From Duganella radicis (lineage in GTDB: Bacteria; Pseudomonadota; Gammaproteobacteria; Burkholderiales; Burkholderiaceae_D), in NCBI RefSeq assembly GCF_009720825.1, contig NZ_WNKY01000045.1, forward strand, positions 1-52,501: a DNA stretch of 52,501 nucleotides, read 5' to 3'. Made by a program: the position numbers and the translations under genes. The notes under the pieces are model-generated. The model did no database searches, was not told where the DNA came from, and was given only the letters and a program-made list of their open reading frames with translations. Positions 44,819 through 52,501 of this stretch are shown in pieces (within the stretch, counting starts at the first letter, position 1; each line of letters starts with the position of its first letter).

Positions 44819-45418
44819 ATGAAAGTAGTAGCCTTCAAACGCGAATTGCAGGGTTCCGGAGCGAGCCGCCGCCTGCGCAACTCGGGCCAGACCCCTGGCA
44901 TCATCTACGGCGGCACCGAAGCGCCGGTAGCGATCGCCCTGGACCACAACGCCCTGTTCCACGCTCTGAAAAAAGAAGCGTTCCACTCGTCGATCCTGGA
45001 CCTGGAAATTGACGGCAAAGCAGAAAAAGTCCTGCTGCGCGACTTCCAGATGCACGCCTACAAACAACTGGTTCTGCACGCTGACTTCCAGCGCGTTGAC
45101 GCTTCGAAGAAGATCCACGTGAAAGTGGCGCTGCACTTCGTGAACGCCGAAATCTCGCCAGCGGTCAAGCTGCACGGCGCGACCATCAGCCACGTTGCCA
45201 ACGAACTGGACATCGAGTGCCTGCCGGCCGACCTGCCAGAGTTCATCACCGTTGACCTGACCAACGTGGACGTAGGCCACTCGGTGCACGTTGCCGACCT
45301 GACCCTGCCAAAAGGCGTGACCGCTGTCACCCACGGCAACAACCTGACCATCGCTACCGCCTCGGTACCGGCTGGCCACGTTGCCGCCGAAGCTGCTGCC
45401 GCTGAAGAAAAGAAGTAA
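44819..45418 (+). CDS. rplY: 50S ribosomal protein L25 (CTC form)
   Basis: A 199-residue 5S rRNA-binding ribosomal protein of the long general-stress (Ctc) type. The N-terminal L25 domain has KRELQGSGASRRLRNSGQTPGIIYGG, and the TL5-like C-terminal beta domain includes LPEFITVDLTNVDVGHSVHV. ATG 44819 follows TTGGAG; an in-frame ATG at 44807 is less likely. The Ala/Glu/Lys-rich end (AAEAAAAEEKK) is typical. Codon use is strongly biased to major codons, as expected of a ribosomal gene. It is bounded by terminators on both sides. Confidence 0.95.
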   Translation: MKVVAFKRELQGSGASRRLRNSGQTPGIIYGGTEAPVAIALDHNALFHALKKEAFHSSILDLEIDGKAEKVLLRDFQMHAYKQLVLHADFQRVDASKKIHVKVALHFVNAEISPAVKLHGATISHVANELDIECLPADLPEFITVDLTNVDVGHSVHVADLTLPKGVTAVTHGNNLTIATASVPAGHVAAEAAAAEEKK

Positions 45419-45440
45419 TCTGACTTTTTAGTCATGAAGA

Positions 45441-45467
45441 CCCGCCGGTTCCGGCGGGTTTTTTTTT
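45441..45467 (+). terminator. Rho-independent terminator after rplY
   Basis: CCCGCCGG (45441-45448) pairs with CCGGCGGG (45451-45458) around a two-base loop, followed by nine T. A smaller hairpin, TGACT-TTTT-AGTCA at 45421-45434, precedes it. Confidence 0.93.
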
Positions 45468-45504
45468 GCGCGATAATAGAGCGTTTATTTTACTGAGCAT
45501 TCCC

Positions 45505-46086
45505 ATGGCAATCCGCCTCATCGTCGGCCTCGGCAACCCCGGCCCTGAATACGAACAAACCCGCCACAACGCCGGCTTCTGGCTGGTGGACAACCTCGCC
45601 AACGACAGCGGCGCGCGCCTGCAGCGCGAAACCAAGTACAACGCCATGTTCGCCAAGGCCGCCATCGCCGGCCAGGAAGTGTATCTGCTGGAGCCGCTGA
45701 CCTATATGAACCGCTCCGGGCAGTCGGTCGGCGCCTTGTGCCGCTTCTTCAAGATCAACGCCGACGAAGTGCTGGTGGTGCACGACGAACTGGACCTGAT
45801 GCCCGGCGTCGCCCGCCTGAAAAAAGGCGGCTCGGCCGGCGGCCACAACGGCCTGAAGGACATCACCGCCGCGCTCGGCACGCAAGACTACTGGCGCCTG
45901 CGCCTGGGCATCGGCCATCCGCGCTCGCTGAACCTGGCGCAGCAGGTGGCCGACTTCGTGCTGCACCGCCCGCGCCGCGAAGACCAGGATCTGATCGAAC
46001 GCGCCATTGAAAAATCGCTGCTGGTGATGCCGCAGATCGTCAAAGGCGAATTCCCCGCCGCCACCATGAAGTTGCACACTGACTGA
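45505..46086 (+). CDS. pth: Peptidyl-tRNA hydrolase
   Basis: Pth releases peptides from peptidyl-tRNA that drops off ribosomes. The 193-residue protein begins MAIRLIVGLGNPGPEYEQTRHNAGFW with the catalytic His in RHNAGFW. The other key segments are PLTYMNRSGQSV, VVHDELDLMPG with catalytic Asp, and KKGGSAGGHNGLKDI. Start ATG 45505. A GATAAT at 45472-45477 could be a -10. It follows rplY in the usual rplY-pth order and is nine bases upstream of the peptidase gene. Confidence 0.95.
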   Translation: MAIRLIVGLGNPGPEYEQTRHNAGFWLVDNLANDSGARLQRETKYNAMFAKAAIAGQEVYLLEPLTYMNRSGQSVGALCRFFKINADEVLVVHDELDLMPGVARLKKGGSAGGHNGLKDITAALGTQDYWRLRLGIGHPRSLNLAQQVADFVLHRPRREDQDLIERAIEKSLLVMPQIVKGEFPAATMKLHTD

Positions 46087-46095
46087 AAGGACGCC

Positions 46096-47355
46096 ATGAA
46101 ACGCTTACCGATCATCGCATTGCTGGCCGTCGCCGCCGCCGCCCAGGCGCAGGACGCCGGCAGCGTCATCAACGGCATCTATCCGCAGCTGGACGCGATC
46201 TACAAGGACCTGCATGCGCATCCCGAGATCGCCTTCCAGGAAGAGCGCACCGCCGCCAGGCTGGCCGCTGAAATGCGCAAGATCGGTTTCGAGGTGACGG
46301 AAAAAGTCGGCAAGACCGGCGTGGTGGCCATCTACAAAAACGGCCCCGGTCCGCTGGTCCTGGTGCGCACCGAGCTGGACGGCCTGCCGATGGAGGAGAA
46401 ATCCGGCCTGCCTTACGCCAGCAAGAACGGCGCGGCCCACAGCTGCGGCCACGACGTCCACATGACCGCCTGGCTGGGCGCGGCGCGCACGCTGGTGACG
46501 CTGAAAGCGCAGTGGAAAGGCACGCTGATGTTCATCGGCCAGCCGGCGGAAGAAACCGTGTCCGGCGCCAAAGCCATGCTGGACGATGGCCTGTTCAAGC
46601 GCTTCGGCAAGCCGGACTATGCGTTCGCGCTGCACTCGTGGCCGCTGGCCTACGGCACCATCGGCTACAACAGCGGCGCCGTTTCGTCGAATTCCGACGC
46701 GATTGAAATCACCTTCAAAGGCCGTGGCGGCCACGGCTCGGCGCCGGACAAGGCGCTCGACCCGGTCACGATTGCCGCGCGCTTCGTGGTGGATGTGCAG
46801 ACCGTGATCAGCCGCGAAAAAGATCCCAAGGAATTCGGCGTGGTGACTATCGGCGCCATCAACGGCGGCACGGTGGGCAACATCATTCCCGACACGGTGA
46901 AAGTGCGCGGCACCATCCGCAGCTACAGCCCGGCGGTGCGCGAGAAAATCCTGGCGGGCGTGCGCCGCGTCGCCAATGCCTCGGCGGCGATGGCCGACGC
47001 GCCGGCGCCCGAGGTCGACCTGATTCCCGGCGGCGCCGCCATCGACAACAACGACGCCCTGGTGACGCGCACCGAAGGCGTGCTGAAGAAAGCCTTCGGC
47101 GACGCCAACGTCTCGCGCATGCCGGCCATGACCGCCAGCGAAGACTTCTCGCAGTACGTGAACCAGGGTGTGCCGGGCATGTTCTTCTTCACCGGCGTGT
47201 ACGATCCGAAAACGCTGGCCGAAGCGGAGCGGGGCGGCAAGCCGGTCGCCTTCAACCACTCGCCGTACTACGCGCCGGTGCCGGAACCGTCGATCAAGAC
47301 CGCCGCGCAAGCGATGACGCTGGCGGTCATGAACGTGATGTCTACTTCGAAGTAG
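46096..47355 (+). CDS. Exported M20-family amidohydrolase/peptidase
   Basis: A 419-residue zinc-dependent amidohydrolase of the hippurate hydrolase/IAA-amino-acid hydrolase type. A signal peptide (ending AQAQ near 19) points to the periplasm. Metal-binding parts are HPEIAFQEERT, SCGHDVHM, QPAEETVSGAKAM (the EE pair) and HGSAPDKA in the dimerisation domain; the final ligand His is in FNHSPYY. It begins nine bases after pth and overlaps the end of the convergent DUF885 gene by 14 bases. Substrate unknown; N-acyl amino acids are the usual class. Confidence 0.9.
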   Translation: MKRLPIIALLAVAAAAQAQDAGSVINGIYPQLDAIYKDLHAHPEIAFQEERTAARLAAEMRKIGFEVTEKVGKTGVVAIYKNGPGPLVLVRTELDGLPMEEKSGLPYASKNGAAHSCGHDVHMTAWLGAARTLVTLKAQWKGTLMFIGQPAEETVSGAKAMLDDGLFKRFGKPDYAFALHSWPLAYGTIGYNSGAVSSNSDAIEITFKGRGGHGSAPDKALDPVTIAARFVVDVQTVISREKDPKEFGVVTIGAINGGTVGNIIPDTVKVRGTIRSYSPAVREKILAGVRRVANASAAMADAPAPEVDLIPGGAAIDNNDALVTRTEGVLKKAFGDANVSRMPAMTASEDFSQYVNQGVPGMFFFTGVYDPKTLAEAERGGKPVAFNHSPYYAPVPEPSIKTAAQAMTLAVMNVMSTSK

Positions 47356-49162
47356 CGATCCAGTTGTTGACGCGCTGTTCCAGGATCGGCATCGGCAAGG
47401 TGCCGTCGCCGATCACCACTTCATGGAATTTCTGGTAGCTGAACTTGTCGCCCAGCGCTTGCTGCGCGCGGGCGCGCAGTTCCAGGATTTTCAGCGAGCC
47501 GATCTTGTAACTCAGCGCCTGCGCCGGCATGACCATGTAGCGTTCGATCTGATTGCGCGCACGCGCTTCCGGCCAGCCCAGCACGTCCATCAGATAGCTG
47601 ATCGCCTGCTCGCGCGTCCAGCCCTTGGCGTGCATGCCGGTGTCCACCACTAGCCGCGCGGCGCGCAGCATCTCGGCGTTCAGGTGGCCATAGTAGGCCA
47701 CCGGATCGTCATACAAGCCCATCTCCTTGCCCAGCGTTTCCGAGTACAGCGCCCAGCCTTCGGTGAAGGCCGCGCTGTTTGGATTCTCGGTGCTGAATTT
47801 GCGGAAATCGGGCAGGTCGATTTCTTTCAGCAACGCCGCATGCAGGTGGTGGCCCGGCACGCCTTCATGCAGGAACAGGCTGACCATGTCGACCCGGCTG
47901 TACTTTTTCGGATCGTTCACCACTGGCCAGAACACGCCTGGATGCGAACCGTCGGCGGCCGATGGCGTGTAGTGGTCGGAGGCGGTGGCGCGCGTCAGTT
48001 CCGGCTCCAGGTGCAGCTCCAGCTTGGCCTTCGGTACCAGGCTGAAGTAGGCTGGCAGCTTGGTCTGCACTTGCGCGTAGATGGCGCGGTAGGCGTCCAG
48101 CACCTGCTCGTCGGTGGTGAAGATGTTAAACCTGGTCTGTTCGCGCATCCATTGTTGCAGCTGTTTCTCCGGGCCTTCGTAGCCCAGCTTCGGACCCAGC
48201 AAGGCCATCTGCTGCTGGATGCGCGCCACTTCCTTCAGGCCCAGCGCGTGGACTTCGTCGGCCGACAGCGGCAGGTTGGTGCTGTCCTTGATGTGGGCGG
48301 CGTACCAGGCGGCGCCGTTCGGCAGGGCGCTCCAGCCGGTGCTGGCGCGGCCGGCTGGCAGATATTCGTTTTCAAGGAAGCTGACCAGGCGGTTCAAGGC
48401 CGGCGCGACTTTGCTGTCCACCGTTTTCAGGTAGGCGGCGCTGAGTTTCTTTTTATCCGCCTCCGGGAACGAGGCCGGGAAACGCGTCACCGGCGAGTAG
48501 AACACACTGGTTTCCGGCGAGGCCGCGCGCAGGTTTTGCAGCTGCGGCAGCATGGCGGTGATGATGGCTTTCGGATGCACCACGCCCTTGTGCATGCCTT
48601 CGCGCATATTGGCGATCGCCTGGTCGATCCATGCCGGCAGCTGGTTCAGGCGGCTCAGGTAAGCTTGGTACTGCTTGACCGTTTCCAGCGGCTGCGAGCC
48701 AGTGCCGCCGGCATAATTGGCCAGCGTGCTGGGCACGTTATCCATCTGGTTCAGCGGCAGCAGATGATCGGGGAAGGATTCCATCTGCATCGCGTTATTG
48801 AGCTCGTAGGTCAGCAGATCGTAGGTGAGCTGATCGTGGGCGCTGAGCTGGTTGCGGTTCACCGCCATCAGCTGTTTCTGCATGCCGCGATACAGCGTGA
48901 ACTGCGCCGCGCGCACCTTGGGCGAAATGGCCAGGCCGATCTGGTCGTCATAGCGGCTGTCGCCATTGGCGGTGGCAAACAGCAGCGGATCGAACTTGCA
49001 GCGCGCCATATGAAACGCCGCCGCCAGCCTGGCCAACTGCTTTTGCGCTTGCGCAGCCTTGGCCGCCGTCGCCGCAGGCTTGGCCTGCACCGGCAGCGTG
49101 TAAGCACCAGCCAGCATCAGGCTGGCCACCAGAACAGAAGTACGCAGACGAGAAATGGACAT
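47342..49162 (-). CDS. Exported DUF885-family protein (putative zinc carboxypeptidase-like)
   Basis: A 606-residue secreted protein. I start at ATG 49162 (MSISRLRTSVLVASLMLAGA), which gives a signal peptide cleaved near VQA; the frame extends to 49207 without need. The C-terminal third has HEGVPGHHLHAALL, an HExxxxHH-type metal motif with a downstream Glu in FTEGWALYSE, characteristic of DUF885 and reminiscent of gluzincin peptidases. SYLMDVLGWPEARARNQIERY is another family block. It is convergent with the M20 gene, overlapping 14 bases. Peptidase activity is plausible but not proven for the family. Confidence 0.88.
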   Translation of the reverse strand: MSISRLRTSVLVASLMLAGAYTLPVQAKPAATAAKAAQAQKQLARLAAAFHMARCKFDPLLFATANGDSRYDDQIGLAISPKVRAAQFTLYRGMQKQLMAVNRNQLSAHDQLTYDLLTYELNNAMQMESFPDHLLPLNQMDNVPSTLANYAGGTGSQPLETVKQYQAYLSRLNQLPAWIDQAIANMREGMHKGVVHPKAIITAMLPQLQNLRAASPETSVFYSPVTRFPASFPEADKKKLSAAYLKTVDSKVAPALNRLVSFLENEYLPAGRASTGWSALPNGAAWYAAHIKDSTNLPLSADEVHALGLKEVARIQQQMALLGPKLGYEGPEKQLQQWMREQTRFNIFTTDEQVLDAYRAIYAQVQTKLPAYFSLVPKAKLELHLEPELTRATASDHYTPSAADGSHPGVFWPVVNDPKKYSRVDMVSLFLHEGVPGHHLHAALLKEIDLPDFRKFSTENPNSAAFTEGWALYSETLGKEMGLYDDPVAYYGHLNAEMLRAARLVVDTGMHAKGWTREQAISYLMDVLGWPEARARNQIERYMVMPAQALSYKIGSLKILELRARAQQALGDKFSYQKFHEVVIGDGTLPMPILEQRVNNWIATSK

Positions 49163-49212
49163 GAAGTTTTTCCGTAGGGTCGTGATGGCCAAGGAGTCTA
49201 GCACCAAAAAAG

Positions 49213-49650
49213 TCAGTCGAGGATGATCAAGTCGCTCAGCACTGCGCGCACCGCATCCGGAATCGGCACGGCGCGGTTGCTGGCGCGTTCGACGTAAACG
49301 TGGACGAAGTGGCCGGCGGCGGCGGGCAGCGGCTCGTTGTTGCGGTACAGGGCGATTTCGTAACGCACGCTGGCGTTGCCCAGCTTGGCCACGCGGATGC
49401 CGGCGTGCACCGCGTCCGGAAACGCAATCGGACTGAAATACGAACAGCCGCTGTCGACCACGAAGCCCACCACCTCGCCCTGGTGAATATCCAGCACCCC
49501 CGCCTCGATCAGGAACTGGTTCACCGCCGTATCGAAATACGAGTAGTAGACAACATTGTTCACATGGCCATAAATGTCATTGTCCATCCACCGCGTGGGG
49601 ATGGTCAGGAAGTGGCGGAACTGGTCCCGGCCGGCGTCGCGCATGCTCAT
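49213..49650 (-). CDS. Acyl-CoA thioesterase, 4HBT hotdog family
   Basis: A 145-residue hotdog-fold thioesterase. I choose ATG 49650 because AGGAG lies six bases upstream; the long open frame behind it is the opposite strand of ychF. The family signature WMDNDIYGHVNNVVYYSYFD holds the active-site Asp and the hotdog helix. It resembles YbgC/FadM-type enzymes that cleave acyl-CoA thioesters. It is divergent from ychF across 96 bases that hold the ychF promoter. Confidence 0.9.
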   Translation of the reverse strand: MSMRDAGRDQFRHFLTIPTRWMDNDIYGHVNNVVYYSYFDTAVNQFLIEAGVLDIHQGEVVGFVVDSGCSYFSPIAFPDAVHAGIRVAKLGNASVRYEIALYRNNEPLPAAAGHFVHVYVERASNRAVPIPDAVRAVLSDLIILD

Positions 49651-49665
49651 GCAAGCTCCTGTTTT

Positions 49666-49694
49666 TTGAAGTGTGAGGCCAACAAAGGTACAAT
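49666..49694 (+). promoter_or_regulatory. Sigma-70 promoter for ychF
   Basis: A -35 TTGAAG (49666-49671) and a -10 TACAAT (49689-49694) lie 17 bases apart, about 52 bases upstream of the ychF ATG. It is the best-looking promoter in the window. Confidence 0.75.
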
Positions 49695-49746
49695 GGACCC
49701 TTGAACGCTGTAAATAGCAAGCAACTCCATACTGTAAAGGTTTTTC

Positions 49747-50838
49747 ATGAGTCTCCAATGCGGCATCGTCGGCCTGCCCAACGTCGGCAAGTCCACCCTG
49801 TTCAACGCCCTGACCAAGGCCGGCATCCCGGCCGAGAACTATCCGTTCTGCACCATCGAGCCGAACGTCGGCGTGGTCGAAGTGCCGGACCCGCGCATGG
49901 CCGCGCTGGCGGACATCGTCAAGCCGGAACGCATGGTCAACGCCATCGTCGAATTCGTCGACATCGCCGGTCTGGTAGCGGGCGCTTCGCAGGGCGAAGG
50001 CCTGGGCAACCAGTTCCTGTCGCACATCCGCGAAACCGACGCCATTGTCAACGTGGTGCGCTGCTTCGAAGATGAAAACGTGATCCACGTGGCCGGCAAG
50101 GTCAGCCCGCTGGACGACATCGAAGTGATCCAGACCGAGCTGGCGCTGGCCGACCTCGGCACGGTGGAAAAAGCTATCCATCGCGAGCAAAAGAAAGCCC
50201 GCTCCGGCGACAAGGACGCGATCAAGCTGGTGGCCCTGATGGAACGCCTGGTGCCGCACCTGAACGAAGCCAAGCCGGTGCGCTCGCTGGGCCTGGATGA
50301 AGCGGAAATGCTGCTGATCAAGCCACTGTGCCTGATCACCGCCAAGCCGGCCATGTACGTGGCCAACGTGTCGGAAAGCGGCTTCACCAACAACCCGCTG
50401 CTGGACCAGCTGACCGCCTACGCCGCCACCCAGAACGCGCCTATCGTGGCCATCTGCGCCGCCATCGAGGCGGAGATCGCCGACCTGGACGACGCCGACA
50501 AGACCGCCTTCCTGGCCGACATGGGCATGGAAGAGCCGGGCCTGGATCGCCTGATCCGCGCCGGCTACAAGCTGCTGGGCCTGCAAACCTACTTCACCGC
50601 CGGCGTGAAGGAAGTGCGCGCCTGGACCATCCACATCGGCGACACCGCACCGCAGGCGGCCGGCGTGATCCACACCGACTTCGAACGCGGCTTCATCCGC
50701 GCCCAGACCATCGCCTACGACGACTACATCCAGTACAAGGGCGAGGCCGGCGCGAAGGAAGCCGGCAAGATGCGCGCCGAAGGCAAGGAATACGTGGTGA
50801 AAGACGGCGATGTGCTGAACTTCCTGTTCAACGTCTGA
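49747..50838 (+). CDS. ychF: Redox-regulated ATPase YchF
   Basis: A 363-residue Obg-family P-loop protein that hydrolyses ATP and associates with ribosomes. G1 is GLPNVGKST. The G4 site is NVSE (in VANVSESGF), an NxxE form in place of NKxD, which explains ATP rather than GTP preference. A coiled-coil insert (about 130-200) and a C-terminal TGS domain (KEVRAWTIHIGDTAPQAAGVIH, FERGFIRAQTIAYDDY) complete the protein. Length is the family norm. A strong promoter precedes it and a terminator follows. Confidence 0.96.
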   Translation: MSLQCGIVGLPNVGKSTLFNALTKAGIPAENYPFCTIEPNVGVVEVPDPRMAALADIVKPERMVNAIVEFVDIAGLVAGASQGEGLGNQFLSHIRETDAIVNVVRCFEDENVIHVAGKVSPLDDIEVIQTELALADLGTVEKAIHREQKKARSGDKDAIKLVALMERLVPHLNEAKPVRSLGLDEAEMLLIKPLCLITAKPAMYVANVSESGFTNNPLLDQLTAYAATQNAPIVAICAAIEAEIADLDDADKTAFLADMGMEEPGLDRLIRAGYKLLGLQTYFTAGVKEVRAWTIHIGDTAPQAAGVIHTDFERGFIRAQTIAYDDYIQYKGEAGAKEAGKMRAEGKEYVVKDGDVLNFLFNV

Positions 50839-50855
50839 GTTTTACCCGCTTCATG

Positions 50856-50885
50856 AAAATCCGCGATTTATCGCGGATTTTTTTT
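50856..50885 (+). terminator. Rho-independent terminator after ychF
   Basis: AAAATCCGCGA (50856-50866) pairs with TCGCGGATTTT (50871-50881) around TTTA and runs into an eight-T tract. It ends the ychF unit 18 bases after the stop. Confidence 0.92.
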
Positions 50886-50969
50886 CGCCTTGCGCAAATC
50901 ATTGTTTTTGCTGGGTTATTTCGGAATGGCGGTGGCGCGTTGTTGGACGTTGAGCGGGGCTGCCGCTGC

Positions 50970-51016
50970 GCAATCAACAGTGTTGTTGATTGCAATAGTG
51001 GCCAGTTCGGTATAAT
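50970..51016 (+). promoter_or_regulatory. Promoter with overlapping 24-bp perfect palindrome, upstream of the NYN gene
   Basis: GCAATCAACA (50970-50979) and TGTTGATTGC (50984-50993) are perfect 10-base inverted arms around GTGT. The right arm contains TTGATT (50986-50991), a possible -35, and TATAAT (51011-51016) follows 19 bases later as a consensus -10, 44 bases before the ATG. A dimer bound at the palindrome would block the -35, so repression or autoregulation is a fair guess. Confidence 0.65.
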
Positions 51017-51060
51017 CGCCGGATTGCCTGCCTTACCCCTACTCTAGAAAATACTCTTCA

Positions 51061-52501
51061 TGGCTTCTTCCAACGAAAACGTCAGCATGGCGCTGTTCTG
51101 CGATTTTGAGAACGTGGCGCTCGGCGTGCGTGACGCGAACTACGATAAATTCGATATCAAGCCGGTGCTGGAACGCCTGCTGCTCAAGGGCAGCATCGTG
51201 GTCAAGAAAGCCTATTGCGACTGGGACCGTTACAAGTCGTTCAAAGCCTCGATGCACGAGGCCAACTTTGAGCTGATCGAGATTCCGCACGTGCGCCAGT
51301 CGGGCAAGAATTCGGCCGACATCCGCATGGTGGTGGATGCGCTGGACCTGTGCTACACCAAGTCGCACGTGGATACGTTTGTGATTATTTCCGGCGACTC
51401 CGATTTTTCGCCGCTGGTGTCCAAGCTGCGCGAGAACGCCAAGAAGGTGATTGGCGTGGGCGTGAAGCAGTCGACTTCCGATCTGCTGGTGGCCAACTGC
51501 GATGAGTTCATTTTCTACGACGATCTGGTGCGCGAGAGCCGCCGTGCGCGTCGCGAGGCCAGCAACGATAAGCCGCAGGTCAAGCGTACGCCGGAGGAGG
51601 AACGCGCGCGCCGCGAGGAGATGGAGAAGCGTCGCTCGCAGGCGGTGGAAATTGCGGTCAATACGTTCGAGGCTTTGGTGCTGGAGCGTGGCGACAGCGG
51701 CAAGATCTGGGCTTCTGTGTTGAAGGAGGCGATCAAGCGCCGCAAGCCGGATTTCAGCGAGTCGTACTATGGCTTCCGTACCTTCGGCAATCTGATCGAG
51801 GAGTGCAAGGCGCGCGGGTATCTGGAGTTTGGCCGCGATGAGAAGTCGGGTGCGTATGTGTACCGTGGCAGCGGCGTGCCGCAGCCATTGCCAGTCAGCG
51901 AGGCGCCAGCCGTTGCCGATGGCGTGGCGCCGGTGGCTGCGCCGGAGGAAGGCGGCCAGCAGGAATCGCGCCGCAGCCGCAACCGTGGCCGTACCGCCGC
52001 CGAGCGCTTTGCCGAACGCCAGGCCCAGCGCCTCGCCCAGCAACAGCGCGCCGCGCAGACACAAACGGAAGGTGCGGCCGTCGACGGCGACGAGGGAGCC
52101 GACGATGCGCACGTTGCAGCTGGCGTTGACGTAGCCGATGTCGCACAGCCTGCCGCCATCGAGCCGGCACCCGCCGCGTGGTGGGACAGCGCGCCCGCCG
52201 CCCCGGCCGACGTTGTGCCCGCCGATGACGACGCGCAGCCAGCCGACGCCGGTGCGCCAGCCGCTGCCGCTCCGGCGCGGGGCAACGCACCCGCCAAGAA
52301 GAAAAACGGCACCAAGCCGCCAGCACGCAAGCTGAAAGAGCAGGCCAAGAAAGGCATGGCCGTCAATGCGCCAGCCCCGGCGGACACTGCCGCCGCAGCG
52401 GACGCCGCGCCTGCCGCCAGCGCGCCCGCCCAGCGTGCCGATGTCGCATCCGCTGACCGCGCCCCGGCGCCCGCCGCTGACGTGTCCGCCGCTCGTGACG
52501 G
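51061..52501 (+). CDS. NYN-domain protein with LOTUS/OST-HTH domain, 3' end missing
   Basis: The frame from ATG 51061 runs 480 codons to the window edge without a stop. Residues about 8-150 are an NYN (PIN-like) nuclease domain of the LabA/DUF88 type: ALFCDFENVALG with the first acidic residue, SADIRMVVDALDL, and ISGDSDFSPLV (D113, D115). Residues about 190-275 form a LOTUS/OST-HTH RNA-binding domain (SGKIWASVLKEAIKRRKPDFSES, GYLEFGRDEKSGAYVYRG). The remainder is low complexity, Ala/Pro-rich with Arg-rich (SRRSRNRGRTAAERF) and Lys-rich patches, probably disordered and RNA-binding. A role in RNA cleavage or processing is inferred from domains. Confidence 0.85.

Noticed and set aside
47342..47355. 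Fourteen-base overlap of the M20 and DUF885 genes as a possible misassembly
   Set aside because: Convergent tail overlaps of this size are common, and both proteins end naturally.
49213..50673. Long extension of the thioesterase frame upstream over ychF
   Set aside because: ATG 49650 has a good AGGAG site and fits the family length; the extension is antisense to ychF.

Overview
The window is about 65% GC or higher by eye and reads as chromosomal core sequence from a betaproteobacterium, most likely Burkholderiales, family Oxalobacteraceae (Massilia, Duganella or Janthinobacterium type). The basis is gene order and families: hemB-engB-cytochrome c4-resB-ccsB, lptM-lysA divergent from cyaY, ponA divergent from pilMNOPQ-aroK-aroB, and lolB-ispE-tRNA-Gln-prs-rplY-pth-ychF. 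The species assignment is inference. I see no phage, IS element, CRISPR array, plasmid gene or rRNA.

Layout. 1-8.7 kb: the 3' part of dsbD, a Spy/CpxP-like periplasmic protein with a His-rich tail, then a two-component pair directly followed by an RND efflux adaptor and permease. 8.7-11.8 kb: an FAD/NAD(P)-binding protein whose ribosome binding site lies inside a 47-bp palindrome, an unrecognised TonB-like membrane protein, and a 72-bp inverted-repeat element. 11.8-19.3 kb: haem and cytochrome work (hemB, engB, cytochrome c4, the System II genes resB and ccsB) and the periplasmic methionine sulfoxide reductase msrPQ. 19.3-21.1 kb: two tandem paralogous periplasmic binding-protein-like genes. 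21.2-25.3 kb: lysA, lptM, cyaY and ponA (PBP1a). 25.6-35.8 kb: pilMNOPQ, an Ig-repeat lipoprotein, a fused aroK-aroB gene and dgt. 35.8-40.1 kb: a small coiled-coil membrane protein, mutY, a dynamin-like GTPase and mutM. 40.2-46.1 kb: a TPR lipoprotein, lolB, ispE, tRNA-Gln, prs, rplY and pth. 46.1-52.5 kb: two exported peptidase-like proteins, a thioesterase, ychF and an NYN/LOTUS protein cut by the window end.

How the genes fit together. Much of the left half concerns the cell envelope and periplasmic redox: DsbD supplies reductant, ResB/CcsB assemble c-type cytochromes such as the c4 encoded just upstream, and MsrPQ repairs oxidised periplasmic methionines. The middle builds the type IV pilus alignment complex and secretin, with an Ig-repeat surface lipoprotein embedded in the same transcription unit. 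The right half is housekeeping for lipoprotein sorting, isoprenoids, nucleotides and translation, plus the oxidised-guanine repair pair MutY/MutM flanking a dynamin-like GTPase.

No wholly new multi-gene system is evident. The most unusual items are the AroK-AroB fusion, the dynamin gene between mutY and mutM, the Ig-repeat lipoprotein between pilQ and aroK, the tandem orphan binding proteins, and several strong palindromes at promoters or ribosome binding sites whose binding factors are unknown.
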